This document shows positions 16,158 through 25,374 of a stretch of 64,000 nt of DNA, one piece after another. Under the pieces are notes generated by a model, which saw nothing but the letters and a program-made list of their open reading frames with translations, had not been told where the DNA came from and ran no database searches. The stretch lies in contig BQJJ01000001.1 of NCBI GenBank assembly GCA_021604645.1, forward strand, positions 124,001-188,000, given 5' to 3'. Numbering within the stretch: the stretch's first letter is position 1; each line of letters begins with the position of its first letter. The translations under genes were made by a program, and so were the position numbers. This DNA is from Methyloligella sp. (GTDB taxonomy: Bacteria; Pseudomonadota; Alphaproteobacteria; Rhizobiales; HXMU1428-3).

Positions 16158-18266
16158 ATGCAGCTTAGAGTCAAACTCCGTTGTTGGCTGATGGGCCTTT
16201 TTCCCCTTATACTTTTTGGGCTATTTGTTGGGTTTCTAACAAAAGGAACCATTGAAAGAGATCTGGAAAAACGCTCTGTCGAAGCTTTAAATGCAGCTGG
16301 TATTATGTGGGCCAAACCGGCGTTTAAAGGTTTGGAAGGCACAATTAAAGGTGAAGCACCAACAGAAGAAGCCCGCTTACAAGCAACAAAAATTGTTCGC
16401 GGTGTATGGGGCGTTCGCTCAGTTGCTGATCAACTCTCAATCTCAAAAATCATCTCTCCTTACATGTTGCGTACATTCCACGGCAAAGAAAAGTTGGTTC
16501 TGGAAGGCTATGTGCCCTCTGATAAAATCAGACAATCAGTTATTGGTGTTGCAAAAGCTCAATTTCCAAATGTGAGTTTGGTGGATAAGTTAGAAATTGC
16601 ACGCGGTGCCCCTGATGATACAAAATGGTTTGGTCAGGTAAGCTATGCACTTGGTCAATTAGCAAAAATGAAAAAAGGCCACTTTATCATATCAGATAAA
16701 AAATTGGATATGGAAGGTGCAGCTCTGGACACAGGTGCCTTTAACACTCTGAATGAAACCTTCGCAGGAACACTGCCTTTAAAAATGACTGCTGGGAAAA
16801 TTAATATTGAAGCCCCCTTGGTTGAAAATTATAATTTTTCTTCTAATTTTTCAGCGACAGAACTTGTTATAAGTGGAATCATGCCGAGTGCGGCATCAGT
16901 TGCAAAAGTAGTGACGTCAGCAAAAACATATTTCCCAAATTTAAGCATTAAAAATAATGTTGAGCTAGGTTCTGGTGCTCCCAAAAATTGGAATAAAGCC
17001 GTGCTATTATCATTGGCAGAACTTTCCAAATTAGAGCAAGGGGCTATCTCTCTAAATAAATTAGTCGTGACTATTGAAGGCCTGGCAACAACCAAAGAAC
17101 AAGCTCAGGCAATTCGCAAAACAGTGCGTTCCGCATATCCAACTGGTTATAAAGTAACTGATAATATTAAAGTAAAAGTACCAGACTTACCTTTTGCTGG
17201 TCCATTTGAGTTTCGCACAGATGTGAGTGGGAGCAAGATTACCTTAACAGGTGTTATCTCTAGCGAAACTGAAAGAAATGAAATTCTAAACTTGGTGAAA
17301 ACAGAATTTCCAAATGGTCAGATTGATGATCAGCTAACATTAGCTCGAGGAGCTCCAGACAACTTCTTAACCTCTGTGATTACAGGGTTAAAAATGTTGA
17401 AATCTCTCAATAACGCACTAATGCTTGTTAGTGATAATCAGTTAACTGTCACAGGTGATACGACAGATGAAGCCCTGGCTAATGGACTGGATAAAAAACC
17501 TGAAAATTTGCCTGAAAATTTCACATGGGTAAACGGTGTTAAATTTGATGACAGCTTAAAGAAAGCTGAAGAAGCTAAAAAATCAAAAGAAAAAGCTGAA
17601 GAGGAAGCTAAAAGGCTAAAAGCCAAAGAAGAAGCAGATCGTCTGGCAGCTGAAAAAGCAGCCGAGGAAGCAAAAGCTACGGCTGAGGCAAAAGAAGAAG
17701 CTGAAAGAAAAGCTAAAGAGGCAGCCGAAAAAGCTAAAGCCGAAAAAGAAGCTGAAGAAGCTCGTCTCAAAGCTGAAGCTGAGGCTGCAAAAAACATCAC
17801 AAGTAAAGAAGAACTTGAGAAGCGAAAAAACTGGCTGACCCCAGAGCAAACCAATAAACGTCTCGTAGATATTCATAAAGAAAGCGGCGCGGTAAATGCA
17901 AAAGAATGCCAACTTTTAATGAACTCTCTGGTTCGAGGCAATGCTATACGTTTCAGTGTGAACAGTTCTGTGATCACACCATCTAGTTATGACATTCTCT
18001 CAAAAGTACACACGGTCGCTGATCGTTGCACAAACACTGTAATTCGTGTGGAAGGCCATACAGATAAAGACGGCTCTGACGCTTATAACTTGCAACTGAG
18101 TAAAAGACGCGCTCAATCAGTGGTGAATTATTTGATCAAGTTAGGCATTCCTCGTACTCGTCTAGACACAAAAGGCTTTGGTGAGAAAAAGCCCGTGGCC
18201 TCAAATCGGACGCAAAAAGGCAAAGCCCTTAACCGCCGGATTGAGTTTATCGTATTTGAAAACTAA
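16158..18266 (+). CDS. OmpA-family protein with BON-like repeats
   Basis: A 702-residue envelope protein. One membrane segment (residues about 10-30) anchors it. Residues about 30-450 are several BON-like repeats, recognised by recurring LVLEGYVPSDKIRQSV, LVISGIMPSAASVAKV and ITLTGVISSETERNEI, each followed by a V-D-x-L-x-x-A-R-G-A-P-D type linker. Residues about 470-560 are an Ala/Glu/Lys coiled coil. The last 115 residues are an OmpA peptidoglycan-binding domain (VEGHTDKDGSDAYN, NRRIEF). The design suggests a membrane anchor, a rod across the periplasm, and a wall-binding head. GGGAG precedes the ATG. A 30-residue peptide gene and the HhH protein gene follow on the same strand. Confidence 0.88.
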   Translation: MQLRVKLRCWLMGLFPLILFGLFVGFLTKGTIERDLEKRSVEALNAAGIMWAKPAFKGLEGTIKGEAPTEEARLQATKIVRGVWGVRSVADQLSISKIISPYMLRTFHGKEKLVLEGYVPSDKIRQSVIGVAKAQFPNVSLVDKLEIARGAPDDTKWFGQVSYALGQLAKMKKGHFIISDKKLDMEGAALDTGAFNTLNETFAGTLPLKMTAGKINIEAPLVENYNFSSNFSATELVISGIMPSAASVAKVVTSAKTYFPNLSIKNNVELGSGAPKNWNKAVLLSLAELSKLEQGAISLNKLVVTIEGLATTKEQAQAIRKTVRSAYPTGYKVTDNIKVKVPDLPFAGPFEFRTDVSGSKITLTGVISSETERNEILNLVKTEFPNGQIDDQLTLARGAPDNFLTSVITGLKMLKSLNNALMLVSDNQLTVTGDTTDEALANGLDKKPENLPENFTWVNGVKFDDSLKKAEEAKKSKEKAEEEAKRLKAKEEADRLAAEKAAEEAKATAEAKEEAERKAKEAAEKAKAEKEAEEARLKAEAEAAKNITSKEELEKRKNWLTPEQTNKRLVDIHKESGAVNAKECQLLMNSLVRGNAIRFSVNSSVITPSSYDILSKVHTVADRCTNTVIRVEGHTDKDGSDAYNLQLSKRRAQSVVNYLIKLGIPRTRLDTKGFGEKKPVASNRTQKGKALNRRIEFIVFEN

Positions 18267-18336
18267 GCATTGGTATTATAAATGCCAAAATGACATTCAT
18301 GGTTTTGGGTGACATAGAACTGGAGTGACAGAGAAA

Positions 18337-18429
18337 ATGAGTTATTTGATCGTATCATTGTTGCCATACATGGCCTTCGCACTTGTATTAGGTTTAATTG
18401 TTGGTTGGTTTGGGTTTGAAAAAATTTAA
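18337..18429 (+). CDS. 30-residue single-pass membrane peptide
   Basis: A very short gene of 30 codons, with ATG preceded by GGAGTGACAGAGAAA. Nearly the whole peptide is one hydrophobic helix (ALVLGLIVGWFGFEKI at the end) with a polar start and a charged last tripeptide, fit for a single membrane pass. It lies 70 bp after the OmpA-family gene and about 195 bp before the large membrane-anchored HhH protein, all on one strand, so it may be a small subunit or partner of one of them. The good ribosome-binding site, length and composition argue for a real gene; I recognise no family. Confidence 0.6.
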   Translation: MSYLIVSLLPYMAFALVLGLIVGWFGFEKI

Positions 18430-18546
18430 GCACTATAAATAATATAACTGCTTTAGGCTAAGCACATCTTATATCTGGACATATCAATTAGATTTTAGAT
18501 GTGAGTATATTTAAAAGGGGCGCAATTCTGGATAAGGCCAAGTGAG

Positions 18547-18624
18547 GTGTTGTTCAGACCTTTGTTGGGCCAGATCTTTGTTGGTCAATTCTTTGTAGGG
18601 CCAATTTTTTGTTGGGATAGTTTG
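18547..18624 (+). repeat. Short tandem repeat ahead of the HhH protein gene
   Basis: Four imperfect copies of about 15-16 bp built on TTTGTTGGGCCAATT, from about 18559 to 18620. The frame is open through them from a GTG at 18547 and would add 26 residues rich in FVG/LLG, but I place the gene start at 18625. Confidence 0.55.
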
Positions 18625-21294
18625 ATGGAAGAAATCGTTCTAATTTTATTTGTTCTTGGCCTAATGGTTTTGTTCTTTTTGTTGGGAGCGGCGATTGGTG
18701 GAGTTGCCCGCAGTCTAAAAGCTTATCTTTTCGGCGTTAAAGATCATGAAAAATTTTGTGGCCAAAGAAAAGATACTGCCGTTGAAACTAGCAAAGAAGA
18801 AGGTTTTGATGCCGCAGCTGCCGCTTTAGCTGCTGGCGGAGTGGCATCAGGTGTGGCCCTATCAAATACTGGAGATGAAGCAGACAGCACAGTTCAAGTC
18901 ACTCATGATGAACTAGAAACAGATGCATCAAAAGAATGGACCGAGGAAACAGCTCAAGCAGCTGAACCAATTGATGAAACTGTAGAAGTTGTCAGAGCTG
19001 ATGAAGAAGAAGTCCCTGAGCAAGACGAAAGTGAAGATTTATCTGTAGCTACTCCAAAAGAGGGCGAACATTCACTAGAGACAGAAGAATTATCAGAAGT
19101 TCAAGTGTCTAGAGACGAAACAGCAGAAACAGTTGTGGAAGATAACATCATTGCTCAGGAAGAAGTTAATGAAGAAGATGTTACCCAAGAAGATCATTCA
19201 TCAGAAGACATATCAGATGAGCAAGCCGCATTAGCAGCGTTGGCTGCGTCTCAAGCGGCTACAGAAGATTTGACAGATGAAGAAAGCTCACAAGAAGAGA
19301 CAATTCAAGAAGATAGCACTTCTGCAGAGCAGAGCACTGAGGAAAGCAATGATGAAAGCGGTGTTGACCTCTCTGACGTAGCTGGGGCGGCTGCGGCGGC
19401 TGTTGCAGGTGTCGCGGCAGTAGCAGGCTCAAAAGAAGAAGAAAAAGAAGAACATGGTGCCCCAGTTTGGGATTATACCCAACAAGAAGTTGATTATAGC
19501 GACGTTGTTTTTGCCGTAGATGGTGAGGACGATGATCTTCAGCTTATTCAAGGTATTGACGCTGAGATGGAAGCTGAACTCAAACAAATTGGTCTGCGTC
19601 AATTCGGGCAAATTTCGACATTCACAGGTAAAGAAGTCAACTTTTTAAGGAACAAATTTAATTTTTACAGCACTTTGAATGAGCAAGTTTGGATTGAGCA
19701 AGCAAAAATTCTCTCAACAGGTCAACTAACTGTTTATGCTAAATCTTTATCATCAGAAGCGCCAGTTGAAGAAGCTGTTGTTGAAGAGACAATTTCTCAC
19801 GTAGAAGAAACCGTTGTGGAAGAAACTCAAGCGGAAACGGTGGTTGAAGAAGTCGCAAGTGAAGAAAATGACAATTCTAATCAAAGCGCTGAAGAAGCCG
19901 AAAGTAATGAAGCTTCTTCACTAGCAGGTTTAGCTGCAGCTGGTCTTGCTGGAGCTGCGGTAAAAGAAGCAAGTGAAGCCCTTTCTGATTCAGACCGCGA
20001 GCCAAGAGGTGACCGCGAGCCAAGAGGTGATCGCGAGCCGAGAGGTGACCGCGAACCGAGAGGTGATCGCGAGCCAAGAGGTGACCGCGAGCCGAGAGGT
20101 GACCGCGAACCAAGAGGTGATCGCGAACCAAGAGGTGACCGCGAGCCGAGAGGTGATCGCGAACCAAGAGGTGACCGCGAACCAAGAGGCGATCGTGAGC
20201 CAAGAGGTGACCGCGAACCAAGAGGTGATCGCGAGCCAAGAGGCGATCGTCAACCAAGAGGTGATCGCGAACCTAGAGAGAATAGGCGTTTATTTGGTGA
20301 AAAAGAACGAGCTGAGCGCGATGAGGAATGGCGCAATCGGTATCAAGGTGAGAGAAAGATTAAAACACCAGAACAAACAGAAGATACATCTGAAGAAATC
20401 TTGACGGAAGAAACTGAAACTTCTGAAATCATCGAGACCGAGGTTTCGAGTGCTGAAAGTGGTGTGTCAGCCGCTATTATAGAAGAAACTAGTGTAGAAG
20501 ACGCTCCTGCAGAAGATGTTGCTGAGACTGAAGAGCAAGGATTTACGCGCCCAGTAGATAGTGATGACCTTAGCCAAATCAAGTTTATTTCCACTGGTCT
20601 GGAAAAGAAGTTGAATTTACTAGGTGTTTATAAATTATCGCAAATTGTAAATTGGTCAGATGAAAAGATTTCTGAAATTAGTGAACAATTGGAATTGCGC
20701 AAAGATAAAATTATAGCTGAAGATTGGCGCGGTCTGGCTCAAGAGGCCTTAGACAAACAGCAATCAGAAACAGTCAGCGAAGCTGCAGCCGGTGGTTTGT
20801 TCTCGGCCTCAGCATTAGTCGCGCGGCTTGCAGAGTTGGACAAAATTAAAGATCTGGATGAGCACGAAAAAACAGTCCTCTCTAATAACGGCATCACAGA
20901 ATTATCCCAAATCGCGAATTGGTCAGGTGCTGATGTAAAATGGGCAAGTGATTTGCTAGAGCTTTCATCAACTGAACGCGCGACAAGTTGGGTTGCGACA
21001 GCTTCATCACTAATCTCTGCTGGTGAAATCAATATTCCAGGCGGTGAAGCTAGTGGTGACGCGGATGATCTAAAAAGAATTCGCGGAATTGATGATGAGG
21101 CCGCCGAAGGCCTAAAAGCAATGGGTGTCACCACCTATGCGCAAATTGCTGAATGGCAGCAAGAAGAAATGGATCGTGTGAACGATTTATTAGGCACATC
21201 AGGTAGGGTTGAGCGTCAATATTGGGTCGTACAAGCCAAAGTTCTAAAAGATGGCGGTCACACCGATTTCTCTAAACTCTATGATGAATCTTAG
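18625..21294 (+). CDS. Large membrane-anchored helix-hairpin-helix repeat protein
   Basis: 889 residues from the ATG at 18625; an upstream GTG at 18547 would add a low-complexity stretch. Residues 2-24 form a membrane helix (EEIVLILFVLGLMVLFFLLG). A long acidic region rich in Glu, Ser and Ala follows. Four helix-hairpin-helix modules can be seen: around LQLIQGIDAEMEAELKQIG, IKFISTGLEKKLNLLGVY, VLSNNGITELSQIANWSG and LKRIRGIDDEAAEGLKAMG, each ending in an Ile-Trp-Ser/Gln block and a helix. Between modules 1 and 2 lie 16 hexapeptides based on DREPRG. Such modules resemble those in proteins loosely named L21-like or DUF4332. No enzymatic motif is visible; a scaffold role beside the OmpA protein is inferred. 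Confidence 0.75.
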   Translation: MEEIVLILFVLGLMVLFFLLGAAIGGVARSLKAYLFGVKDHEKFCGQRKDTAVETSKEEGFDAAAAALAAGGVASGVALSNTGDEADSTVQVTHDELETDASKEWTEETAQAAEPIDETVEVVRADEEEVPEQDESEDLSVATPKEGEHSLETEELSEVQVSRDETAETVVEDNIIAQEEVNEEDVTQEDHSSEDISDEQAALAALAASQAATEDLTDEESSQEETIQEDSTSAEQSTEESNDESGVDLSDVAGAAAAAVAGVAAVAGSKEEEKEEHGAPVWDYTQQEVDYSDVVFAVDGEDDDLQLIQGIDAEMEAELKQIGLRQFGQISTFTGKEVNFLRNKFNFYSTLNEQVWIEQAKILSTGQLTVYAKSLSSEAPVEEAVVEETISHVEETVVEETQAETVVEEVASEENDNSNQSAEEAESNEASSLAGLAAAGLAGAAVKEASEALSDSDREPRGDREPRGDREPRGDREPRGDREPRGDREPRGDREPRGDREPRGDREPRGDREPRGDREPRGDREPRGDREPRGDREPRGDRQPRGDREPRENRRLFGEKERAERDEEWRNRYQGERKIKTPEQTEDTSEEILTEETETSEIIETEVSSAESGVSAAIIEETSVEDAPAEDVAETEEQGFTRPVDSDDLSQIKFISTGLEKKLNLLGVYKLSQIVNWSDEKISEISEQLELRKDKIIAEDWRGLAQEALDKQQSETVSEAAAGGLFSASALVARLAELDKIKDLDEHEKTVLSNNGITELSQIANWSGADVKWASDLLELSSTERATSWVATASSLISAGEINIPGGEASGDADDLKRIRGIDDEAAEGLKAMGVTTYAQIAEWQQEEMDRVNDLLGTSGRVERQYWVVQAKVLKDGGHTDFSKLYDES
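19993..20280 (+). repeat. Sixteen in-frame 18-bp repeats (DREPRG)
   Basis: Sixteen contiguous units based on GACCGCGAGCCAAGAGGT, the last degenerate, each encoding Asp-Arg-Glu-Pro-Arg-Gly. Units differ almost only at third codon positions (GAC/GAT, GAG/GAA, CCA/CCG), so the peptide is conserved while the DNA has drifted. One unit has Gln for Glu. Such an array can change length by slippage or recombination. Confidence 0.95.
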
Positions 21295-21336
21295 AAGCTG
21301 AGTATTCTCATATACTAAGCCCGAGATTAGAAACTG

Positions 21337-21372
21337 AAAAAGCCTGCAAAATATCTCCTGCAGGCTTTTTTG
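21337..21372 (+). terminator. Rho-independent terminator after the HhH protein gene
   Basis: GCCTGC (21342-21347) pairs with GCAGGC (21360-21365) across a 12-nt loop, preceded by A5 and followed by T6. It is 45 bp after the stop and should end the OmpA-HhH transcript. Confidence 0.85.
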
Positions 21373-21392
21373 TGTTTGGATATTGAAAAAAC

Positions 21393-21419
21393 GCGGTTGC
21401 TAGTAAGCAACTGAAACGC
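21393..21419 (+). repeat. Mini-hairpin repeat
   Basis: Outer stem GCG/CGC, inner stem GTTGC/GCAAC around TAGTAA, with TGAAA before the outer 3' arm. It lies between the terminator and copy 2 of the multi-stem element. Confidence 0.8.
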
Positions 21420-21430
21420 ACAGTTTACTT

Positions 21431-21584
21431 TACGAAGAAGGAGTGCCGCTACTTCTGCGACAGCAAACATGACGCCATAGGCGTCCGGCGCCTAGCGCCG
21501 TCCCTCGTAGGCTCAAAGCGCTTCACCAGCGCGGCTGCTTGTGGGCAACCTAAAGCGCCACTAAAAAGCAATAGCCGTGAGAGA
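21431..21584 (+). repeat. Multi-stem element, copy 2
   Basis: Starts TACGAAGAAGG and ends ATAGCCGTGAGAGA. Stem A is imperfect (GTGCCGC with GCGACAGC). Stem B is GACGCC/GGCGTC, stem C CGGCGC/GCGCCG, and the short stem reads CCTCGTAGG, with the closing AGG kept. The last stem is broken by a mini-hairpin copy (21529-21558, outer arms GCGC/GCGC). Convergent genes flank it, so it is not placed ahead of a start here. Confidence 0.8.
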
Positions 21585-21595
21585 AAACTAAAACT

Positions 21596-22519
21596 TTACT
21601 CATCTTCATAAAGCTGTTGGTCCTGCAAGTCACAACGCTCTAAGAACAAACGTATGCGTTCTATTGAAAGGTCATCATCTAGCAAGGGCGGGTGCCCTTC
21701 ATTGGCCACTGTGAACATCTGGCAATTCGGGTGTCGATTATACATTTCTTCAAATGTCTCTTTGCTGAGAACTTCAGTGTTCTCACCCCGAATAGCAAGA
21801 ACAGGTACATGACTCAAAGCCATAAATTGCTCCCACATGATAGGAGCCCCCTTCGTTACATCAAGCATCATCAATGCTTTCTGTAATGATGGGTCATAAG
21901 AAGGGGCCGGTTTTCCATCATTTTCATTAAAGTTCTGATAGGCTAGCCGCATCCAGTCTTCTTCAGTTAGGTCAGTAAAGCTGGTGCCATAAAGGTCTTT
22001 AAGCAATTCAGCTGCTTTTCTCCAGCTAGTAGGAAGAGGCAAACGGCCGATAAAAGCATGCAATCGAATGAGACCATTGGTCTCTAACTTCGGTCCAGTA
22101 TCATTTAAAATTACCGGCCCTAGCATTGTGCGGTGTAATGTTGCCAACATCATAGCAATCACACCGCCCCAACCAGAGGCCAGAATTGTTGGTTGGTGAA
22201 TGCGCTTTAAGCTCATGAAATTGACAACGTCTGCCATCTCAATCAACGGTGTGTAATTTTTCCAATTTGGATCAGCTTCTGATTGACCACGCCCACGATA
22301 ATCAAGAGTAAAAATAGGGCGACGACCAAACTTTTCACTTGAGAGTGCTTGCGCTAAAGGTTCAAAGGTACGGCTGTTTTGTGTAATATCACTGAGACAA
22401 ATAAGAGGGCGTTTCGAGCGGTCACCATGATAGTGCCTCCCATAAAGGCGGATGCCATCATACCCGGTAAAATAAATATCTTCCCAGTTTTGATGATAAA
22501 TATTTTCAGCCTGCGCCAT
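21596..22519 (-). CDS. Alpha/beta-hydrolase fold protein lacking the nucleophile serine
   Basis: 307 residues from the ATG at 22519 (a TTG at 22534 is less likely). The alpha/beta-hydrolase fold is clear: the oxyanion-side strand PLICLSDITQNSRTF, then LDYRGRGQS, the elbow region ILASGWGGVIAMML, the acid region VLAIRGENTEVLS, and the histidine in NEGHPPLLDD. In relatives the elbow reads G-x-S-x-G-G with serine as nucleophile; here the aligned residue is glycine (codon GGT, one change from AGT) and the acid position is Glu. The protein may be non-catalytic, or the neighbouring Ser may act. It lies alone, convergent with the HhH protein gene. Confidence 0.75.
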   Translation of the reverse strand: MAQAENIYHQNWEDIYFTGYDGIRLYGRHYHGDRSKRPLICLSDITQNSRTFEPLAQALSSEKFGRRPIFTLDYRGRGQSEADPNWKNYTPLIEMADVVNFMSLKRIHQPTILASGWGGVIAMMLATLHRTMLGPVILNDTGPKLETNGLIRLHAFIGRLPLPTSWRKAAELLKDLYGTSFTDLTEEDWMRLAYQNFNENDGKPAPSYDPSLQKALMMLDVTKGAPIMWEQFMALSHVPVLAIRGENTEVLSKETFEEMYNRHPNCQMFTVANEGHPPLLDDDLSIERIRLFLERCDLQDQQLYEDE

Positions 22520-22758
22520 TAAAATACCCGTCAAAATGAATTAAAAACTTTAAAACATCAAAAAACTTATAATATGTAAAGAGATAAACAGCTTAAAGAC
22601 AAAGTGAACGAAATGAATGTGTCACGCATTTCTAATTTATAAGCTATTTTTCAGTTATAAGATCTTAAAGAAGAGAAGCGCAATCGAACAACTGAGATTA
22701 TGCCCCGATATTTTATAAATTCCCATAAATTATAAGCTTACGGCGAGTAAAACTTCCT

Positions 22759-24924
22759 CTAAAAACGACCTCTGTGTAAATCCTGATATGTTTTGATCTT
22801 ACCTTGCCCATTGGAGAGCCGAGCACGGTAAATTTGAACATTTGCCAGTACTTTTTGAACGTAATTTCGCGTTTCTTTAAAGGGAATGCGCTCAACCCAG
22901 TCAATCGGATCAATATCCTTAGCGCGAGGATCACCAAACTTCCTCACCCACTGGCGAACGCGCCCCGGGCCAGCATTAAAACCAGCAAATGTCATAATAT
23001 AAGACCCACCAAATTCATCATGTCTGTCACCAATATAGGCACTGCCAATTTTCGCGTTATAAGCTGGTTTTTGTGTAAGCCAGGCAACTTGTCTCTTAAT
23101 TTTATATTTGCGCGCTACATGTTTCAACGTATTCGGCATGACTTGTAAAAGCCCGCGCGCTCCAGCATGGCTGCGTATTTTATAATTAAATTCACTTTCC
23201 TGACGAGCAATAGAATAAATGAGTGCTTGTTCTGGAATGGAACGTAATGGCGTAAAGGTCGGCATAAATTGAACAGGGTATGCATAGTGAGTAATCGGTA
23301 CACCTTGTGACAATGCTGTCTTGCCAATGCGCACAGCACTCTGATTAAACCCAAGATCAGCAGCAAGCTTGGCTAGTAAGGTCAACTCTGTTGGTTCAGT
23401 AAATTGATAACGCAAATGAGAAAAGAATATCCGGGCAATTGATTTCTCACCGGCCAAATGAGCAATAACAACCGCCTTTACTTCTTCACGCGCTGTAAAT
23501 CGTTTCGCGATATCGGCGTTAATTTTAGTCAGCTCAGGAATTTTAATCTTCTTCTTTTCATCACCAAGAGCATGCGCCGAAAGCTGACCATAATAGGTGT
23601 TTTGTATCTTTGCACCTTGCTTGTAATTATCATCAGCTTTTTTGGTGTTTTTGAGTCTTTGTTGCGCCCGTCCCATCCAATAAGCAGATTTAGAACGGGT
23701 CCGTGGGCCATCGGCTGCTTGTTTGAAATTCTCGAAATGTTTTTCGGCCAGCTTCGGTTTGTTTAAGAATTGTAAGGCAAGCCAACCACTTAAAAATTCA
23801 GCCTCATTATATTTATTGACCGAAGGTCCTTTGTGACCACTGGCAATTTTATAAGCGACATCATATTTCTTTTCACTGATGGCATGGCGCGTGAGCTTGC
23901 GGCGTTCTACCCACCATTGATCTTTATTAAGGATATCTTTCGCTTTATAATTTGCTGAAATCATTAGCTTTGTGGCATGGTCATATTTTTTACTGCGCCG
24001 TGCTAGTTCTATGCGAGACAAATGAACGCCGGGCCATGCTTTGGTTTTATCAGCTAATTTAGAGAACAACCGTGTTGCATGACGAAATTGCCTTTTGACA
24101 ACAGCAGCCCTAAAGCGAGCAGCAGCTTCCTGTTGTGCACCTAGTTTTTTAGCTGTACGTACAGCGGCATTAGCACGCCCCTTTTTGTGTAAATATAAAA
24201 GGCGGTCAACCCTAATTTTATGATCTTCAGGACGTAGCATAAGTGGGAATTTATCTAAAATAAACTTTTCAAGATAAGCTGGTAAGCGTGGATTATGCCA
24301 TGAAGTTCTAATAAGTTCAGTTGCTTCTTTTTTCTTACCGAGCTTAAAAAGAGCTTCAGCATGAGCACTTTTACCCGCTAGAGATTTTGGTTTGTGTTTT
24401 TGAAAATAAAGGTCTGTCTCTTTTGCGGGCAATGCCCCTTTAAAGAGACGCGCTTCAATTTTACTCACAACCCGTGATCGACTAGGCCAAGAAGGGCGCG
24501 ACTTTATAAAATCAGATAGTTCGGCATAGTCATGAATGATCTTGCGGTTTCTATAGGCATACCATTCGGCTAGTTTTTTTGCCGTTGGATCGCTGATTTT
24601 ATTGATAAGTGTTTCAGCCGTTTCTTTTTTGTTTTTGTAAACGGCCTTCACAGCTTTGTTCAAAAGAGTTTTATCGTCAGCTGTGAGTTGCAAATCATTC
24701 AGCGCAGAAAGTTCATCATTCAATGAAAGTTTTAAAGGGGCTTTAGGTTTGGCTTTTTCTTTAACTGCTTTGTTGCTTGATTTCGCAAGTTTTACACCAC
24801 TGACTTTCTCGTTGGAGGGTTTTTTAACGGGTAAAGGAACCGCGGCTGAGGCGGTTGTTTGAAAGTGAAAAGGTGCATATGTCAGAGTGAAAGCAAGAAG
24901 AAAAATTGAACAAAATCTAAGCAT
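22759..24924 (-). CDS. slt: Soluble lytic murein transglycosylase (GH23)
   Basis: Slt cleaves the glycan strand of peptidoglycan with formation of 1,6-anhydromuropeptides in the periplasm. The 721-residue protein has a signal peptide (residues 1-28, ending near ASA), a lysine-rich linker, a long helical superhelix domain (about 60-540) and the C-terminal SLT domain. There the catalytic glutamate is in ARQESEFN, followed by GARGLLQVMP and FAGFNAGPGRVRQW. AAAGGA seven bases before the ATG supports the start. The dapA gene lies divergently upstream; both serve cell-wall metabolism. Confidence 0.93.
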   Translation of the reverse strand: MLRFCSIFLLAFTLTYAPFHFQTTASAAVPLPVKKPSNEKVSGVKLAKSSNKAVKEKAKPKAPLKLSLNDELSALNDLQLTADDKTLLNKAVKAVYKNKKETAETLINKISDPTAKKLAEWYAYRNRKIIHDYAELSDFIKSRPSWPSRSRVVSKIEARLFKGALPAKETDLYFQKHKPKSLAGKSAHAEALFKLGKKKEATELIRTSWHNPRLPAYLEKFILDKFPLMLRPEDHKIRVDRLLYLHKKGRANAAVRTAKKLGAQQEAAARFRAAVVKRQFRHATRLFSKLADKTKAWPGVHLSRIELARRSKKYDHATKLMISANYKAKDILNKDQWWVERRKLTRHAISEKKYDVAYKIASGHKGPSVNKYNEAEFLSGWLALQFLNKPKLAEKHFENFKQAADGPRTRSKSAYWMGRAQQRLKNTKKADDNYKQGAKIQNTYYGQLSAHALGDEKKKIKIPELTKINADIAKRFTAREEVKAVVIAHLAGEKSIARIFFSHLRYQFTEPTELTLLAKLAADLGFNQSAVRIGKTALSQGVPITHYAYPVQFMPTFTPLRSIPEQALIYSIARQESEFNYKIRSHAGARGLLQVMPNTLKHVARKYKIKRQVAWLTQKPAYNAKIGSAYIGDRHDEFGGSYIMTFAGFNAGPGRVRQWVRKFGDPRAKDIDPIDWVERIPFKETRNYVQKVLANVQIYRARLSNGQGKIKTYQDLHRGRF

Positions 24925-25374
24925 ATGGATCCTTTAATCTCTTAGAGAGAACAGCTCATAAAATAACCAATAGAAGGTCTTGCAAAATCAAGACGATCAA
25001 ATCAATTTTAAAAGCACACTATTTTCGCCGCATTTACATGTGTTTCTGCCTCGCGAATAAGGCCTTTTCATGCAATTATGGTTAAATTCTGTAGTTTGCC
25101 TAATAATTATTCAATTGCATAGCCCCTTAAAAGTTCATGTTTTTTAATAAGCGGATGCTGTGTGGGCATCTGAAGCACAAACAATTTATGCTGTGTTGGC
25201 ATCTGAAGCTAAATAAATTTATGCTTTGTGAGCATCTCAAGCTCAAAAAATGGCAACAATGGTGATTTCTATGGGATCCTGATGGTTAGATGCTTGCTCT
25301 TGGCAGTATCAGTGTCTATGGTTTGAAGCCACCATTCGGGGTGGCCTTAAAATTTTTAAGAAAAGAGAAAAATT
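24925..25374. other. Divergent slt/dapA region
   Basis: 450 bp between slt (leftward) and dapA (rightward). It must contain both promoters. The only clear structure is the group of three mini-hairpin repeats at 25151-25242, about 130 bp before dapA. Confidence 0.5.
25151..25242 (+). repeat. Three degenerate mini-hairpin repeats
   Basis: Three tandem copies with stems GATGC/GCATC (25154-25170), ATGC/GCAT (25188-25202) and ATGC/GCAT (25221-25235), each followed by TGAAGC or TCAAGC and an A-rich tail. The inner stem uses GATGC instead of the GTTGC seen near 8 kb, with the matching change in the other arm. Confidence 0.7.

Noticed and set aside
19877-20257. Long open frames opposite to and out of phase with the DREPRG repeat
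   Set aside because: An 18-bp periodic sequence without stops stays open in several frames; the translations are pure repeats with no other features.
19993-20280. RGD integrin-binding motifs in the hexapeptide array
   Set aside because: RGD arises from the repeat unit DREPRG by juxtaposition. Nothing shows surface exposure, so cell adhesion is not supported.
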